Notes under the pieces: generated by a model
Seen by the model: the letters and a program-made list of their open reading frames with translations, nothing else
What the model was told of the DNA's origin: nothing
The model's database searches: none
DNA from: Bacteroidales bacterium
GTDB lineage: Bacteria; Bacteroidota; Bacteroidia; Bacteroidales; VadinHA17
DNA length: 64,000 bases
Direction of reading: 5' to 3'
NCBI GenBank assembly: GCA_016715075.1
Contig: JADKBK010000016.1
Span: forward strand, 70,991-134,990
Shown: positions 9,022 through 18,186 of the stretch, in pieces
How positions within the stretch are numbered: the first letter of the stretch is position 1
How the letters are laid out: each line of letters opens with the position of its first letter
Program-made: the position numbers and the translations under genes

Positions 9022-12000
9022 ATGGAAAAGAAATATAAAGAATTTTTCGCAACCAGCTGGGCCATTGACAATAAGATCAGTGTATACGTACTGGTATTCA
9101 TAATATCGGTGTTTGGTATTATAAATTATTTGACAATCCCAAAGGAGCAGGTCCCTGAGATTGTAATTCCCATGGTTGTTGTCAACACCATTTACCCGGG
9201 AACAGCGCCATCCGACATTGAGAACCTTGTAACAAGACCGCTTGAGAAAAACTTAAAGTCAATCAGCGGTGTCAAGAAAATCAGCTCTCGTTCTGTTCAG
9301 GATTTCTCTGCAATCATTGTCGAATTCAATACCGGGATTGAGATCAAGGACGCAAAGCAGAAAGTAAAGGATGCCGTTGATAAGACAAAAAAAGATCTGC
9401 CTACCGATCCTTCTTTTATTGAACCATCTGTAATGGAAATTGACCTGTCGGAGATACCTATTCAGTATATAAATCTCTCAGGCGACATACCACTTGACCG
9501 GTTGAAAGAGTATGCCGATGATATGCAGGATAGGATTGAAAGTCTTAAAGAGATTACACGTGTTGAGATCGGCGGCGCACTTAACCGTGAGATCCAGATC
9601 GATATCGATATGTATAAGATGAAAGCTGCAAGTCTCACCTTCCGGGACGTTGAACAGGCTGTGAATCTCAATAATATGACCGTTTCAGGCGGAAACATTG
9701 ATCTGCAGGGAATGAGCCGTTCAATCAGGGTTGTTGGTGAAGTCAAAAACATAGACGAGATAAGGAACGTTATCATCGGCACTTCAAGCGGCGCTCAGAT
9801 CAAGCTCAGGGATATTGCCCTTGTCAGGGACGGCTATCATCAGCCTGAAAACTACGCACGCTACAACGGCAAAAATGTAATTACCCTCAATGTAATCAAA
9901 AAGAGCGGACAGAACCTGCTGGATGCATCTGACGGGATCAAGGCGATCATTGCAGATATGCAGAAGAATAAACTGCCTTCCAATCTCATAGTACAGGTTA
10001 CCGGTGATCAGTCACGCTACACCCGTAATACCGTTGATGAACTGAATAATACAATAATCATAGGTTTTATCCTTGTGACTATAGTACTTATGTTCTTCAT
10101 GGGACTTGTAAATGCAATTTTCGTTGGCTTTTCGGTACCCTTATCCATGGCAATTGCGTATATTTTCCTCCCATGGATAGGATTCACAATGAACATGCTT
10201 GTTATGTTCGCCTTTATCTTTGCACTTGGGATAGTGGTTGATGATGCTATCGTTGTTATTGAAAACACGCACAGGATCCATCAGAAATCAAGAATGGATA
10301 TCAGGATGTCGGCAAAATATGCTGCAGGAGAAGTATTTCTTCCTATTCTTTCAGGAACACTTACCACTCTTGCTCCGTTTTTCCCCCTGGCCTTCTGGCC
10401 GGGCGTAGTCGGGAAATTCATGGTATTCATTCCAATCACACTCATTATAACACTTTTTGCGTCATTAATTGTTGCTTATATCTTCAATCCTGTTTTTGCT
10501 GTGGATTTCATGAAGCACGATGAGGAAGATCATCCTCTCCCCCATGCAAAAACCTATAAAATTGCAGCAGGTATAGCAATTGCCACCTTACCGTTCTATC
10601 TTCTGAAACTACCCGGCATAGCCAACTTCATGATGTTCATTGCAATATCATTCTTCCTGCATAACCTGTTCGGCTATAAGGTTCTGAGAAGATTCCAGTC
10701 ACATTTCATACCGGCGATGATGCAAAAATATGAAAATCTGCTGGTTTGGGTATTGAAAGGAAAGCGCCCGGTAATCATCCTCTCGGGTATGATAGGACTG
10801 TTTGTGTTTACAATGGTCCTTACCAATATTGTTAAGCCCAAAGTTGTCTTCTTCCCGAATAATGAGCCCAATACAATTAACACTTTTATAAAGCTGCCTG
10901 TAGGTACTGAAATAACCGTGACCGACTCAGTATCGCATATTGCCGAGGAGAGGATAATGAGAGTACTTGGAGAAAACAATCCTATAGTTGAATCAGTAGT
11001 TACGAATGTCGCATTCCTCGCTTCAGACAATAATTTTGATAACTCCAGCAAATCGTCAAACCTGGCTAAAATTGCGGTCAATTTTGTGGAATACAAATAC
11101 AGGCATGGACAGAGTACAAGTGCGTATATGAGCCATATGCGCGAAGCACTCAAAGATATTGCAGGAGCTGAAATAGTAGTGGACAAAACTAATATGGGCC
11201 CCCCAACCGGGAAACCCATTAATATTGAGATCTCAGGTGAAGATCTCGGAAAGCTTGCAACGACTGCAGAGCGGTTCAGAAGATTTGTTGACTCCCTTCA
11301 GATAGGAGGCATTGAAGAGCTAAAATCTGACTTTGCTACTTCAAAACCGGAGATCATAATCAACCTTGACCGTGAACGTGCCAATTACGAAGGCATAAGT
11401 GCCGCAGCGGTTGGTGATGCAATACGTACAGGTCAGCTTGGCAAGGAGATATCCAAATACCGTGAAGGTGAGGATCAGTACCCAATTATGCTCAGGTTTG
11501 AGGAAAACCAGCGAAAGGATATTGAACAGCTTATCAACCTTACTATCACCTACAGGGATATGAACTCAGGAACACTCAGGCAGATCCCCTTGTCAGTTGT
11601 TGCACATCTCGATTATGTGAACAGCTATGGTCAGATCAACCGTCTTAATCTGAAGCGTGTAATCACCATTTCATCCAACGTACTTGACGGCTTTAATGCA
11701 AACCTGATTAATGCTGAACTTCGTAAGGCTATCCCTAAGTTTACAAAATCATCGGAAATCGATATCCGCCAAACCGGGGAACAGGAGGATCAGAAAGAAT
11801 CAGGGCTATTCCTGATGAAAGCTATGATACTGGCACTGTTCCTCATAATGTTCATTCTTATAACCCAGTTCAATTCAATGGGCAAAGCAGTGATCATTAT
11901 TTCTGAGGTATTATTCAGCCTTATCGGAGTGCTCCTGGGCTATATGCTTTTTGGAATGACAATCTCGATAATCATGACAGGGATGGGTATTGTCGCACTG

Positions 12001-12429
12001 GCTGGAATTGTCGTCAGGAACGGAATACTTCTTGTTGAATTTACAGATGTGCTGAAAGAACAGGGAGTGAAGACCCGCAAAGCAATCATTGATGCAGGAA
12101 AGACACGTATCACCCCTGTTATACTGACTGCCACAGCAACTATCCTTGGACTTATTCCGCTGGCTATCGGCATGAATATCAACTTTAAAACACTACTGAC
12201 CGACCTGAATCCGCATCTTCATTTCGGAGGTGACAATGTTATGTTCTTCGGGCCGCTGTCATGGACGATAATCTTCGGGCTTAGCTTTGCAACATTCCTG
12301 ACGCTTGTTCTGATACCTGTGATGTATTTTGTTATCTATACGAGAAATATAAGAAGGCAGAGACGCAAGTCAAACCCAAAGGTAGGCCGCGTGCTGGGTA
12401 CTGGGTGCTGGGTGCTGGGTGCTGGTTAG
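9022..12429 (+). CDS. RND-family multidrug efflux pump, inner-membrane subunit
   Basis: This AcrB/HAE-type transporter of 1135 residues has the expected layout: TM1 near residues 18-37, a first periplasmic porter domain, a TM2-6 block, a second periplasmic domain, and a C-terminal TM block. The proton-relay motif FALGIVVDDAIVVIENTHR lies at about residues 400-418, and GIVALAGIVVRNGILLVEF lies in the second half. It uses proton influx to export substrates with the adaptor and TolC-like protein. The last 15 or so residues (GTGCWVLGAG) are encoded by a heptanucleotide tandem repeat, so the natural C-terminus probably lies just before it. Confidence 0.95.
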   Translation: MEKKYKEFFATSWAIDNKISVYVLVFIISVFGIINYLTIPKEQVPEIVIPMVVVNTIYPGTAPSDIENLVTRPLEKNLKSISGVKKISSRSVQDFSAIIVEFNTGIEIKDAKQKVKDAVDKTKKDLPTDPSFIEPSVMEIDLSEIPIQYINLSGDIPLDRLKEYADDMQDRIESLKEITRVEIGGALNREIQIDIDMYKMKAASLTFRDVEQAVNLNNMTVSGGNIDLQGMSRSIRVVGEVKNIDEIRNVIIGTSSGAQIKLRDIALVRDGYHQPENYARYNGKNVITLNVIKKSGQNLLDASDGIKAIIADMQKNKLPSNLIVQVTGDQSRYTRNTVDELNNTIIIGFILVTIVLMFFMGLVNAIFVGFSVPLSMAIAYIFLPWIGFTMNMLVMFAFIFALGIVVDDAIVVIENTHRIHQKSRMDIRMSAKYAAGEVFLPILSGTLTTLAPFFPLAFWPGVVGKFMVFIPITLIITLFASLIVAYIFNPVFAVDFMKHDEEDHPLPHAKTYKIAAGIAIATLPFYLLKLPGIANFMMFIAISFFLHNLFGYKVLRRFQSHFIPAMMQKYENLLVWVLKGKRPVIILSGMIGLFVFTMVLTNIVKPKVVFFPNNEPNTINTFIKLPVGTEITVTDSVSHIAEERIMRVLGENNPIVESVVTNVAFLASDNNFDNSSKSSNLAKIAVNFVEYKYRHGQSTSAYMSHMREALKDIAGAEIVVDKTNMGPPTGKPINIEISGEDLGKLATTAERFRRFVDSLQIGGIEELKSDFATSKPEIIINLDRERANYEGISAAAVGDAIRTGQLGKEISKYREGEDQYPIMLRFEENQRKDIEQLINLTITYRDMNSGTLRQIPLSVVAHLDYVNSYGQINRLNLKRVITISSNVLDGFNANLINAELRKAIPKFTKSSEIDIRQTGEQEDQKESGLFLMKAMILALFLIMFILITQFNSMGKAVIIISEVLFSLIGVLLGYMLFGMTISIIMTGMGIVALAGIVVRNGILLVEFTDVLKEQGVKTRKAIIDAGKTRITPVILTATATILGLIPLAIGMNINFKTLLTDLNPHLHFGGDNVMFFGPLSWTIIFGLSFATFLTLVLIPVMYFVIYTRNIRRQRRKSNPKVGRVLGTGCWVLGAG
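12391..12425. repeat. Heptanucleotide tandem repeat (GTGCTGG) inside the RND 3' end
   Basis: Five units of GTGCTGG or GTACTGG occur in tandem and supply the final codons and nearly the stop of the pump gene. A change of one unit would shift the frame and move the stop. Confidence 0.8.
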
Positions 12430-12605
12430 TTGAATTGTTCCCCTCCCTGGAGAGCCTGCCCCGTGTCAGCGGGGGGTTAGGGGTGGGTTTTACGGTATAA
12501 ATTCTCCAACAACGAACCATTTTACTTTGATCATTGTTTATTATCAGGGGATAATTCACCATTCCTGAAATTCCGGCTATCACTAACCATGAAAAGAGAA
12601 TTCAG

Positions 12606-13007
12606 ATGAAAACTAAATCGATCAATCAGACAGTAACCTTTGAAGCAACTCCGGAGAAAGTGTATAATCTTTTGATGAATCAGGAAGAACATGCAGCATT
12701 CACCGGATCAAAAGTATATATAGAACCGAATGTGACCGGCAAGTTTAATGTCTTTGATGGTTATTGCCACGGATACAATATTGAACTCCATGAAGGGAGG
12801 AAAATAGTGCAGGCATGGCATTTTTCAGAGGATGGCTGGCCGGAAGATCATTTCACTATCTGCACTTTCGATATAGCACCGGATGGAAATAAAACGAAAC
12901 TAAAATTCCATCAGACTAATGTTCCTGAACATAAAGCAGATATGCTTAAAAGTGGATGGAAGGAGTTCTACTGGAATCCGATGAAGCAGTATCTGAAGGC
13001 ACATTGA
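12606..13007 (+). CDS. SRPBCC / AHSA1-like domain protein
   Basis: The 133-residue product has the START-like fold signature of the AHSA1 family: INQTVTFEATPEKVYNLLMN at the start, GKFNVFDGYCHGYN in the middle, IVQAWHFSEDGWPEDHFTIC, and a final helix LKSGWKEFYWNPMKQYL. Such proteins bind small hydrophobic ligands or assist Hsp90; the specific role is unknown. It lies 176 bp after the RND pump and is probably transcribed separately. A long heptamer repeat begins 3 bp after its stop codon. Confidence 0.85.
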   Translation: MKTKSINQTVTFEATPEKVYNLLMNQEEHAAFTGSKVYIEPNVTGKFNVFDGYCHGYNIELHEGRKIVQAWHFSEDGWPEDHFTICTFDIAPDGNKTKLKFHQTNVPEHKADMLKSGWKEFYWNPMKQYLKAH

Positions 13008-13010
13008 GTG

Positions 13011-13199
13011 GCGCAGGGTACAGGGCGCAGGGCGCAGGGCGCAGGGCGCAGGGCACAGGGCAAAGGGCGCAGGGCACAGGGCGCAGGGCGCAGGGCACAC
13101 AGGGCGCAGGGCGCAGGGCACAGGGCACAGGGCGCAGGGCGCAGGGCGCAGGGCGCAGGGCGCAGGGCGCAGGGCGCAGGGCGCAGAGCGCAGGGCGGG
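13011..13199. repeat. Long heptanucleotide tandem repeat (GCGCAGG)
   Basis: About 27 units of 7 bp (GCGCAGG, with GCACAGG and other variants) occur over 189 bp, starting immediately after the AHSA1-like gene. ORFs through it on both strands encode only RAQG or PCAL repeats and are not genes. It is a variable-number tandem repeat candidate. Confidence 0.9.
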
Positions 13200-13286
13200 A
13201 ATCCTGAGCTGACAGATTGGTAATATACTACCTGATTTTAATTCACGATCCATTACAATCATAAAAGGATTTTTCATTCTTTTCCC

Positions 13287-13294
13287 TAAATTTG
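13287..13294 (+). promoter_or_regulatory. Candidate -7 promoter box (TAnnTTTG)
   Basis: TAAATTTG matches the Bacteroidota primary sigma -7 consensus and sits 24 bp before the ATG of the FAD oxidoreductase at 13319. A clear -33 element is not obvious. Confidence 0.5.
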
Positions 13295-13318
13295 AATAGA
13301 CTTTAAATTATCGGGCAA

Positions 13319-14836
13319 ATGAGTGACAAAATCAACGACAATTCCATCATAATAATCGGTGCAGGTTTTTCAGGCCTGGCTGCCGGAATTTATGCACGGA
13401 TGAATGGTTACGACGTAACAATATTCGAAATGCATAATCTGCCCGGAGGGCTATGCACATCATGGGAAAGGAAAGGCTACACTTTCGATTGTTGTATACA
13501 CTGGCTGGTAGGCTCCTCCCCTCTCAACGGGATGCACGATATCTGGGAAGAAACCGGTATTGCAGAGAACAGGAAATTCCTGGATATGGATCAGTATCTG
13601 CGGCTTGAGGATACAACAGGACGAACCCTTGTAATGTATACTGACATATATAAGCTTGAAAAGCACCTTCTGGAATTTTCTCCGCAGGACGAAATACCCA
13701 TTAAGAAATTTATTGAGGGGGTTAAGATGTGCCTTCCCTTTGATTTACCATCAAAACATGAACCTGCATTAAAAAGGCTCGGTAAGCAGGCTAAGACGGT
13801 ATTCAGCTTTATTGCCGACGGGAAAAAGATGAAGGAGTGGATGAATATTACCTGCGAAAGCTTTTCCCATGAATTCAAGGATCCTGTTCTCCGTGAAGTA
13901 TTCAGGGAGATGTGGGTGCCTGAGTTTTCAATGCTGTTCATGCTCTTCACATTCTCCTATCTTCATAATAAAAATGCAGGATATCCGATCGGCGGTTCAA
14001 TGCCAATGTCAAGGGCTCTCGAGGAGCGATATAAAAAACTTGGAGGAATATTGAAATACAGGAGCCGGGTTACAGAAATCATTACAATGAATGACTCCGC
14101 AACCGGTGTAAGACTGGAAGACGGTACTGAACACAGGGCTGCCAGGATTGTCTCTGCAGCAGATGGCTATACTACATTGTTCAGTATGCTCGGGGGAAAG
14201 TATGGAGATACCAAAACTCTTGAACCGTATGAAAAATGGCAGATGTTCCCGTCGCTTATTTTTGTATCGCTTGGAGTAAAACGCATTTTCGGGGAGATCC
14301 CTATATCAGTCTCGGGACTGACTTTCCATCTTAAACAAGAGATTCTGATCGGAGATAAGGTCAGAGACAAACTCTCACTCCATCTCTACAATCATGATCC
14401 CTCAATGGCTCCTGAAGGTTGTACAGCAATCACTATCATGCTCGAAACCGACCATGCTTACTGGAAAGATCTATCCCGGGACAGAAAAGCTTACCTTCAG
14501 AAAAAGGAAGAGATCGGCAATACAATTATCGGGCTGATCGAAGAACGCTTTCCGGGAATTTCCGGGCAGGTGGAAGCAATAGATGTGGCAACGCCTCTCA
14601 CATTTGAGCGGTATACAGGAAATCGTAAAGGCAGCTTTGAAGGCTGGCTTATAACTCCTGAAAATTCGGGTGTTATTATGAAGCCAATGGATCAGTCGGT
14701 GCCCGGACTAAAGCACTTCTACATGTGCGGACAATGGGTCGAACCGGGAGGAGGGCTCCCCCCGGCAATCATGTCGGGCCGCAGACTCGTAAAAAGGCTG
14801 TGCAAAGAGGACAAAAAGAACTTTAAAACAGAATAA
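13319..14836 (+). CDS. FAD/NAD(P)-dependent oxidoreductase, phytoene desaturase (CrtI)-like
   Basis: The N-terminus holds a Rossmann dinucleotide site with GAGFSG at residues 14-19 and the acidic ribose-binding residue in VTIFE; PGGLC follows and then FDCCIHWL. The C-terminal FAD-contact motif is CGQWVEPGGGLPPAIMSGR. The length of 505 aa fits the phytoene desaturase / retinol saturase-like group. No carotenoid genes are nearby, so the substrate cannot be assigned. It stands alone on the plus strand with its own promoter. Confidence 0.88.
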   Translation: MSDKINDNSIIIIGAGFSGLAAGIYARMNGYDVTIFEMHNLPGGLCTSWERKGYTFDCCIHWLVGSSPLNGMHDIWEETGIAENRKFLDMDQYLRLEDTTGRTLVMYTDIYKLEKHLLEFSPQDEIPIKKFIEGVKMCLPFDLPSKHEPALKRLGKQAKTVFSFIADGKKMKEWMNITCESFSHEFKDPVLREVFREMWVPEFSMLFMLFTFSYLHNKNAGYPIGGSMPMSRALEERYKKLGGILKYRSRVTEIITMNDSATGVRLEDGTEHRAARIVSAADGYTTLFSMLGGKYGDTKTLEPYEKWQMFPSLIFVSLGVKRIFGEIPISVSGLTFHLKQEILIGDKVRDKLSLHLYNHDPSMAPEGCTAITIMLETDHAYWKDLSRDRKAYLQKKEEIGNTIIGLIEERFPGISGQVEAIDVATPLTFERYTGNRKGSFEGWLITPENSGVIMKPMDQSVPGLKHFYMCGQWVEPGGGLPPAIMSGRRLVKRLCKEDKKNFKTE

Positions 14837-15007
14837 ATTGCCCTGTCTTGCAGTCTGTTACCAAAATAGTAATGACCACTGTCTGACCGGACTATTTTTT
14901 TCCAGGTAAGTTTTACCCAGGACCCTTTTCCCGATTTTACAAAAAGCCCATGGGTAATAGATTCCGAGGGTGATAATCATCCCGGATGTTTCATAAAAAA
15001 TCTAACT

Positions 15008-15053
15008 ACGGAGTTCACGGAGTTACACGGAGTCTTCACGGAGGTTTCACGAA
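15008..15053. repeat. Short direct repeats (ACGGAGTT-type)
   Basis: Four irregular copies of (C)ACGGAG(T/G) occur within 45 bp of non-coding DNA between the oxidoreductase and the convergent lipoprotein operon. This is a degenerate low-complexity tract. Confidence 0.6.
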
Positions 15054-15075
15054 GAATATAACCATGGAAATAAAA

Positions 15076-15516
15076 TTATCTCCTGAATCTGAATTCCATC
15101 TCCGGGTAAAAGCCCTGGTCAACCGCTTCAAATACAACCTCATCACTCTTAAGCGAAACGAGCAAAACATTGGCGAATCCGAAAATGTGGGATCCTGCGA
15201 ATGAACTGTACGAAGGATATCTGGCGGCAAAAAAAAGCTCAAGCTTACTGCTGCTCTGGTCAATAATGTTTACTGTTCCATTTTCAACGGGAGTTATCAG
15301 GTCCATGAAGATTACATAACTGAGATCATCATTTATTAACAGCTTATTGTAGGGCCAGGTATGTGAAACCCTTATTCCGGAGCTGTCCCAGGAAACGGAT
15401 TGCATATTCCAGATCCCAATGATATCCCTGTATTGAGAGATTAAAGAATCATTTTCTTTTTCCTTACAGGAGATAAGGAATAAAAATGTAAAAAGCACAG
15501 GAAGATATTTTTTCAT
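15076..15516 (-). CDS. Small lipoprotein, lipocalin-like
   Basis: The signal peptide MKKYLPVLFTFLFLISC ends in a lipobox Cys at residue 17. The mature part opens with IIGIWNMQSVSWDSSG, the short pattern seen at the start of Bacteroidota lipocalin-like domains (a Gly-x-Trp strand), and contains several alternating hydrophobic strands. The length is 146 aa. It is the last gene of a three-gene minus-strand operon (gap 17 bp) behind a GH26-like glycosidase. The ligand is unknown; the lipocalin assignment is tentative. Confidence 0.75.
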   Translation of the reverse strand: MKKYLPVLFTFLFLISCKEKENDSLISQYRDIIGIWNMQSVSWDSSGIRVSHTWPYNKLLINDDLSYVIFMDLITPVENGTVNIIDQSSSKLELFFAARYPSYSSFAGSHIFGFANVLLVSLKSDEVVFEAVDQGFYPEMEFRFRR

Positions 15517-15533
15517 AATGCAGGAAATTAAAT

Positions 15534-15839
15534 CTATGGTTTGGTTTTAATTACATTTATCACCCTCGATTCTGTTGAATCTCCTCTCATACTTGTCACC
15601 TCACCGGTACAATTTGTAAAATAGACAGTGTGTCCAGAATCAATAAAACGGTAAACCTTACAGCCATCGTATTCGAAAAGATATTCCACTTCGTAGGTTT
15701 TGTTATTTGGAGGGGCCTGCTTTGTAAGGGGAATGCCTGTAACACAAGAATACAGGCTGAATATGACAATTATTGCGAATGAAATGGTTACTAATGGTTT
15801 CATATTTCTCATATCTTTTAATTTAAATATTTTATTCAC
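15534..15839 (-). CDS. DUF4884-like small lipoprotein
   Basis: The mature region has NKTYEVEYLFEYDGCKVYRF and GHTVYFTNCTGEVTS, a pattern I associate with the DUF4884 family of short Bacteroidota lipoproteins with conserved Cys residues. The likely start is an internal Met (15803 or 15812) that begins the hydrophobic signal ending SLYSC; the longer reading adds 9-12 charged residues. It lies between the GH26-like gene (gap 20 bp) and the lipocalin-like gene. The function is unknown. Confidence 0.7.
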   Translation of the reverse strand: MNKIFKLKDMRNMKPLVTISFAIIVIFSLYSCVTGIPLTKQAPPNNKTYEVEYLFEYDGCKVYRFIDSGHTVYFTNCTGEVTSMRGDSTESRVINVIKTKP

Positions 15840-15859
15840 AGTACCTGTCAGGTTATAAT

Positions 15860-16888
15860 TTATTTCTTTAGTGTAACGATTTTCGGATCTGCCATAAACG
15901 CCGGTCCATTAAGGTTACCAACTACATTGAAATAACCGTCATCGCTCCAGAAGACAAATCCTGCAAGCTCGGGGAAGCTGTTCTCCAGTTTTCTGAGCAC
16001 ATTAAAACAATCCACCTGTGGCTCCGACTGATCTCGAATGCCAAGTTCAGCCCACCAGATAACCTTACCATGGTTTTTCTTTTTCTCGACGGCCCATTCA
16101 TACTCGGAAAAGATCAAACCGGTACCATAAGCTGATTTCCCGATCACATCAACATATTCATCTCCAGGATAATATTCCTCAAGAGCTCCCTTTCCCTGGG
16201 TAGTGTGATAGGCCCAGATGATATTGTCGAGACCCTGTGCAGTAAAATAATCATGCACAAGCCTGTATAACCTGATCGCATTTTTACTACCCTCCCTGGC
16301 ATGCCATTTATTCCTGTCGTTAAGCTCCACAAATGGGGTATAAACTACAGTTATGCCTTTGTCCTTCAACCATTTCATATTCAGGGCCATCCTGTCCATC
16401 TGTTTATAGAAATTGAGTTTTACAGGATTATCATCAGGCGCAAAGATCGGATCAAGAACAACTTTATCCTTCCATGACCCTCCGCAGGGATTTGCGAAGA
16501 AATTATATACCCCGGGGATCAATCCTCTCTCCCACATCTTCTTGACACCTTCATTCCATTCCTTATCGGTAAAAGGATTGTCGTCATAATCATAGGTTAT
16601 ACAGCCATATCGCGGCATTTTGCCAGTATGGTCATATACCTTATTCAGCCAGTTGCCGGGCTGATCCATATCCGGATTCTCATTGTGGACCCATGTTGCC
16701 ACCTGTCCGAAAAGCCATGATCCGTTGCCCATGGTCTTCAGATAGTTATATACTTCATCCCTTGACTGGGCCGGGGAGCTTAATGAGATTGTCATGAGAA
16801 AAATGGCAAAGGCAATAAACCTTAACATTCCTGGTAAAGAACCTCTACAATGGCTTTGAACAGGATGCCTGCTAATTATGATTTTCAT
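15860..16888 (-). CDS. Glycoside hydrolase family 26-like (mannanase-type)
   Basis: A (beta/alpha)8 hydrolase pattern resembles GH26: an opening GSWLFGQVATWVHN, the acid/base region TPFVELNDRNKWHA (Glu in FVELN), IIWAYHTTQG, and the nucleophile candidate in WWAELGIRD, ending GFVFWSDDGYFNV. The predicted role is hydrolysis of beta-mannan or a related glycan outside the cytoplasm. A secretion signal begins at an internal Met (about 16828, MLRFIAFAIFLMTISLSSPAQ), so the true start may be there rather than 16888. It is the first gene of an operon with two lipoproteins; no SusC/D pair is adjacent. Confidence 0.8.
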   Translation of the reverse strand: MKIIISRHPVQSHCRGSLPGMLRFIAFAIFLMTISLSSPAQSRDEVYNYLKTMGNGSWLFGQVATWVHNENPDMDQPGNWLNKVYDHTGKMPRYGCITYDYDDNPFTDKEWNEGVKKMWERGLIPGVYNFFANPCGGSWKDKVVLDPIFAPDDNPVKLNFYKQMDRMALNMKWLKDKGITVVYTPFVELNDRNKWHAREGSKNAIRLYRLVHDYFTAQGLDNIIWAYHTTQGKGALEEYYPGDEYVDVIGKSAYGTGLIFSEYEWAVEKKKNHGKVIWWAELGIRDQSEPQVDCFNVLRKLENSFPELAGFVFWSDDGYFNVVGNLNGPAFMADPKIVTLKK

Positions 16889-16972
16889 ATTTTAAAACTT
16901 TCTATTTAAAACTGTGGTAAACGTCAGGTACAGACTAAAAACATTTCTGTTAGCTAAATTACAAAAAATTAA

Positions 16973-17063
16973 ACACGAAGGGCACAAAGGGAAGCACAAA
17001 GGTAAGCACAAAGGCAATTACAATGGATCACCAAAGGAAGTACAAAGGGAAACACAAAGGAGA
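16973..17063. repeat. Degenerate CACAAAGG tandem repeat
   Basis: About eight irregular copies of CACAAAGG or TACAAAGG, spaced 8-14 bp, occur between the GH26-like gene and the nucleoid-protein gene. The plus-strand ORF across them encodes only HKGKHKG-type repeats and is not a gene. Confidence 0.75.
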
Positions 17064-17075
17064 GTACTAATGCAT

Positions 17076-18116
17076 CTAACTCTCTTCGCTGAAATAAAGT
17101 TTATAGAATTTTCTGCCATCAGCTTCCACTCCCTGTTCTATCAGTTCGCGATTCCCGTGAATATAGACATGAAAATTTTTATCAAGCTTCAGAACGCTTT
17201 TAAAAACCCTTGCCTGCTTTTTCACAGCCTGTTGTGAAATTGCGAAAGATTCAGCCAGTTCAATTTCATTATCCATCCTGTAGGCTGTATCAAATTTCTG
17301 AAACGATTCCTTCACATCACTGTTATGAAAAATCTCATCCTCAAAATCATTTTTATCAAAACTGTCATGTGTCTTGAAGTACTGCACAGATCTGTTTAAT
17401 AAATCAATCTGATCAGCTTTGGTTACCTCGAAATTTTCAGGAAGGTTTTACGTAACAAAATCTTTTGTAATTGATAAAAATGACTTCGTAAACTGATAGT
17501 TGTCAGAAGCCGGCTTAATATTCAGGAAATCATTCTTCCAGTACCGGGTATCATTGGATCTGTTTGAGTCAATAATACAGACCTTATATCCTGTTTCTTC
17601 AGTGAGATTAATTATTAAGCAACCTTTATCAAGCTTGTTCACATTGATTCCGCTTTCATGCCTTATCTTAAAATTATCGCTCCGGGAATCAAATTTCAGA
17701 AAGACATCCTTATTTTCCGATTTAAAGAAGCCAATTGCATCTGTGGAAACTCCATCAAAATAACAATGTCTGAAATAGCAGATACAAAGTTCGCCCCCAC
17801 TTATTTTAGGATGGGTGGAATTTTCATAGAGATGCTTTGCAATATCGATCGATGCCTGATAAAGAGTTCCGGGTGAGGCAAAAAGTCTTTTTACAAATAC
17901 ATAGATTTCATTTAAGCCAAGGTCGGATGCATGAGAAAAATTATACACCTCGTTATCATTAAATGATGACAGAAAATATTTCATCAGCCAGGTTTCTGTT
18001 TCATCGTCGGCAAAAGAAACATCCTTATTTGAAATTATCAATCCCTCATCTCTAAGTTTATTACCAACCTGGTGTACAGAGATCCCCTCCAGTTCAATAT
18101 GTGTAAAATCAATCAT
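17076..18116 (-). pseudogene. Nucleoid-associated protein (YejK/NdpA family), in-frame stop
   Basis: Two ORFs, 18116-17448 (222 aa) and 17387-17076 (103 aa), are in the same frame and separated only by a TAA at 17448-17450. Read through, they give about 346 residues, the usual length of the 37-kDa nucleoid-associated family, with LCICYFRHCYFDGVSTDAIGFFKSE, a central NVNKLDKGCLIINL and a C-terminal NFHVYIHGNRELIEQG. The sequence between the ORFs (NLPENFEVTKADQIDLLNRS) is typical, so a single CAA-to-TAA or GAA-to-TAA change explains the break. The family binds DNA; this copy is probably inactive or truncated. Confidence 0.8.
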
Positions 18117-18186
18117 CCTGTAGTGTTCAATTAATCAATTTTCTAATAATTCTCTCTCCTTCCTCCCGGGGAGAAGAGAAGTTCCT

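Noticed and set aside
12956..13223. Overlapping ORFs on both strands through the GCGCAGG repeat
   Set aside because: Their products are only RAQG/PCAL repeats produced by the tandem array in any frame; there is no independent coding signal.
14986..15263. ORFs over the ACGGAG repeat and the end of the lipocalin-like gene
   Set aside because: They are mostly repeat sequence or antisense to the lipoprotein; there is no start context.
16914..17237. Plus-strand ORF over the CACAAAGG repeat
   Set aside because: Its first half encodes repeat peptides and its second half is antisense to the nucleoid-associated protein.
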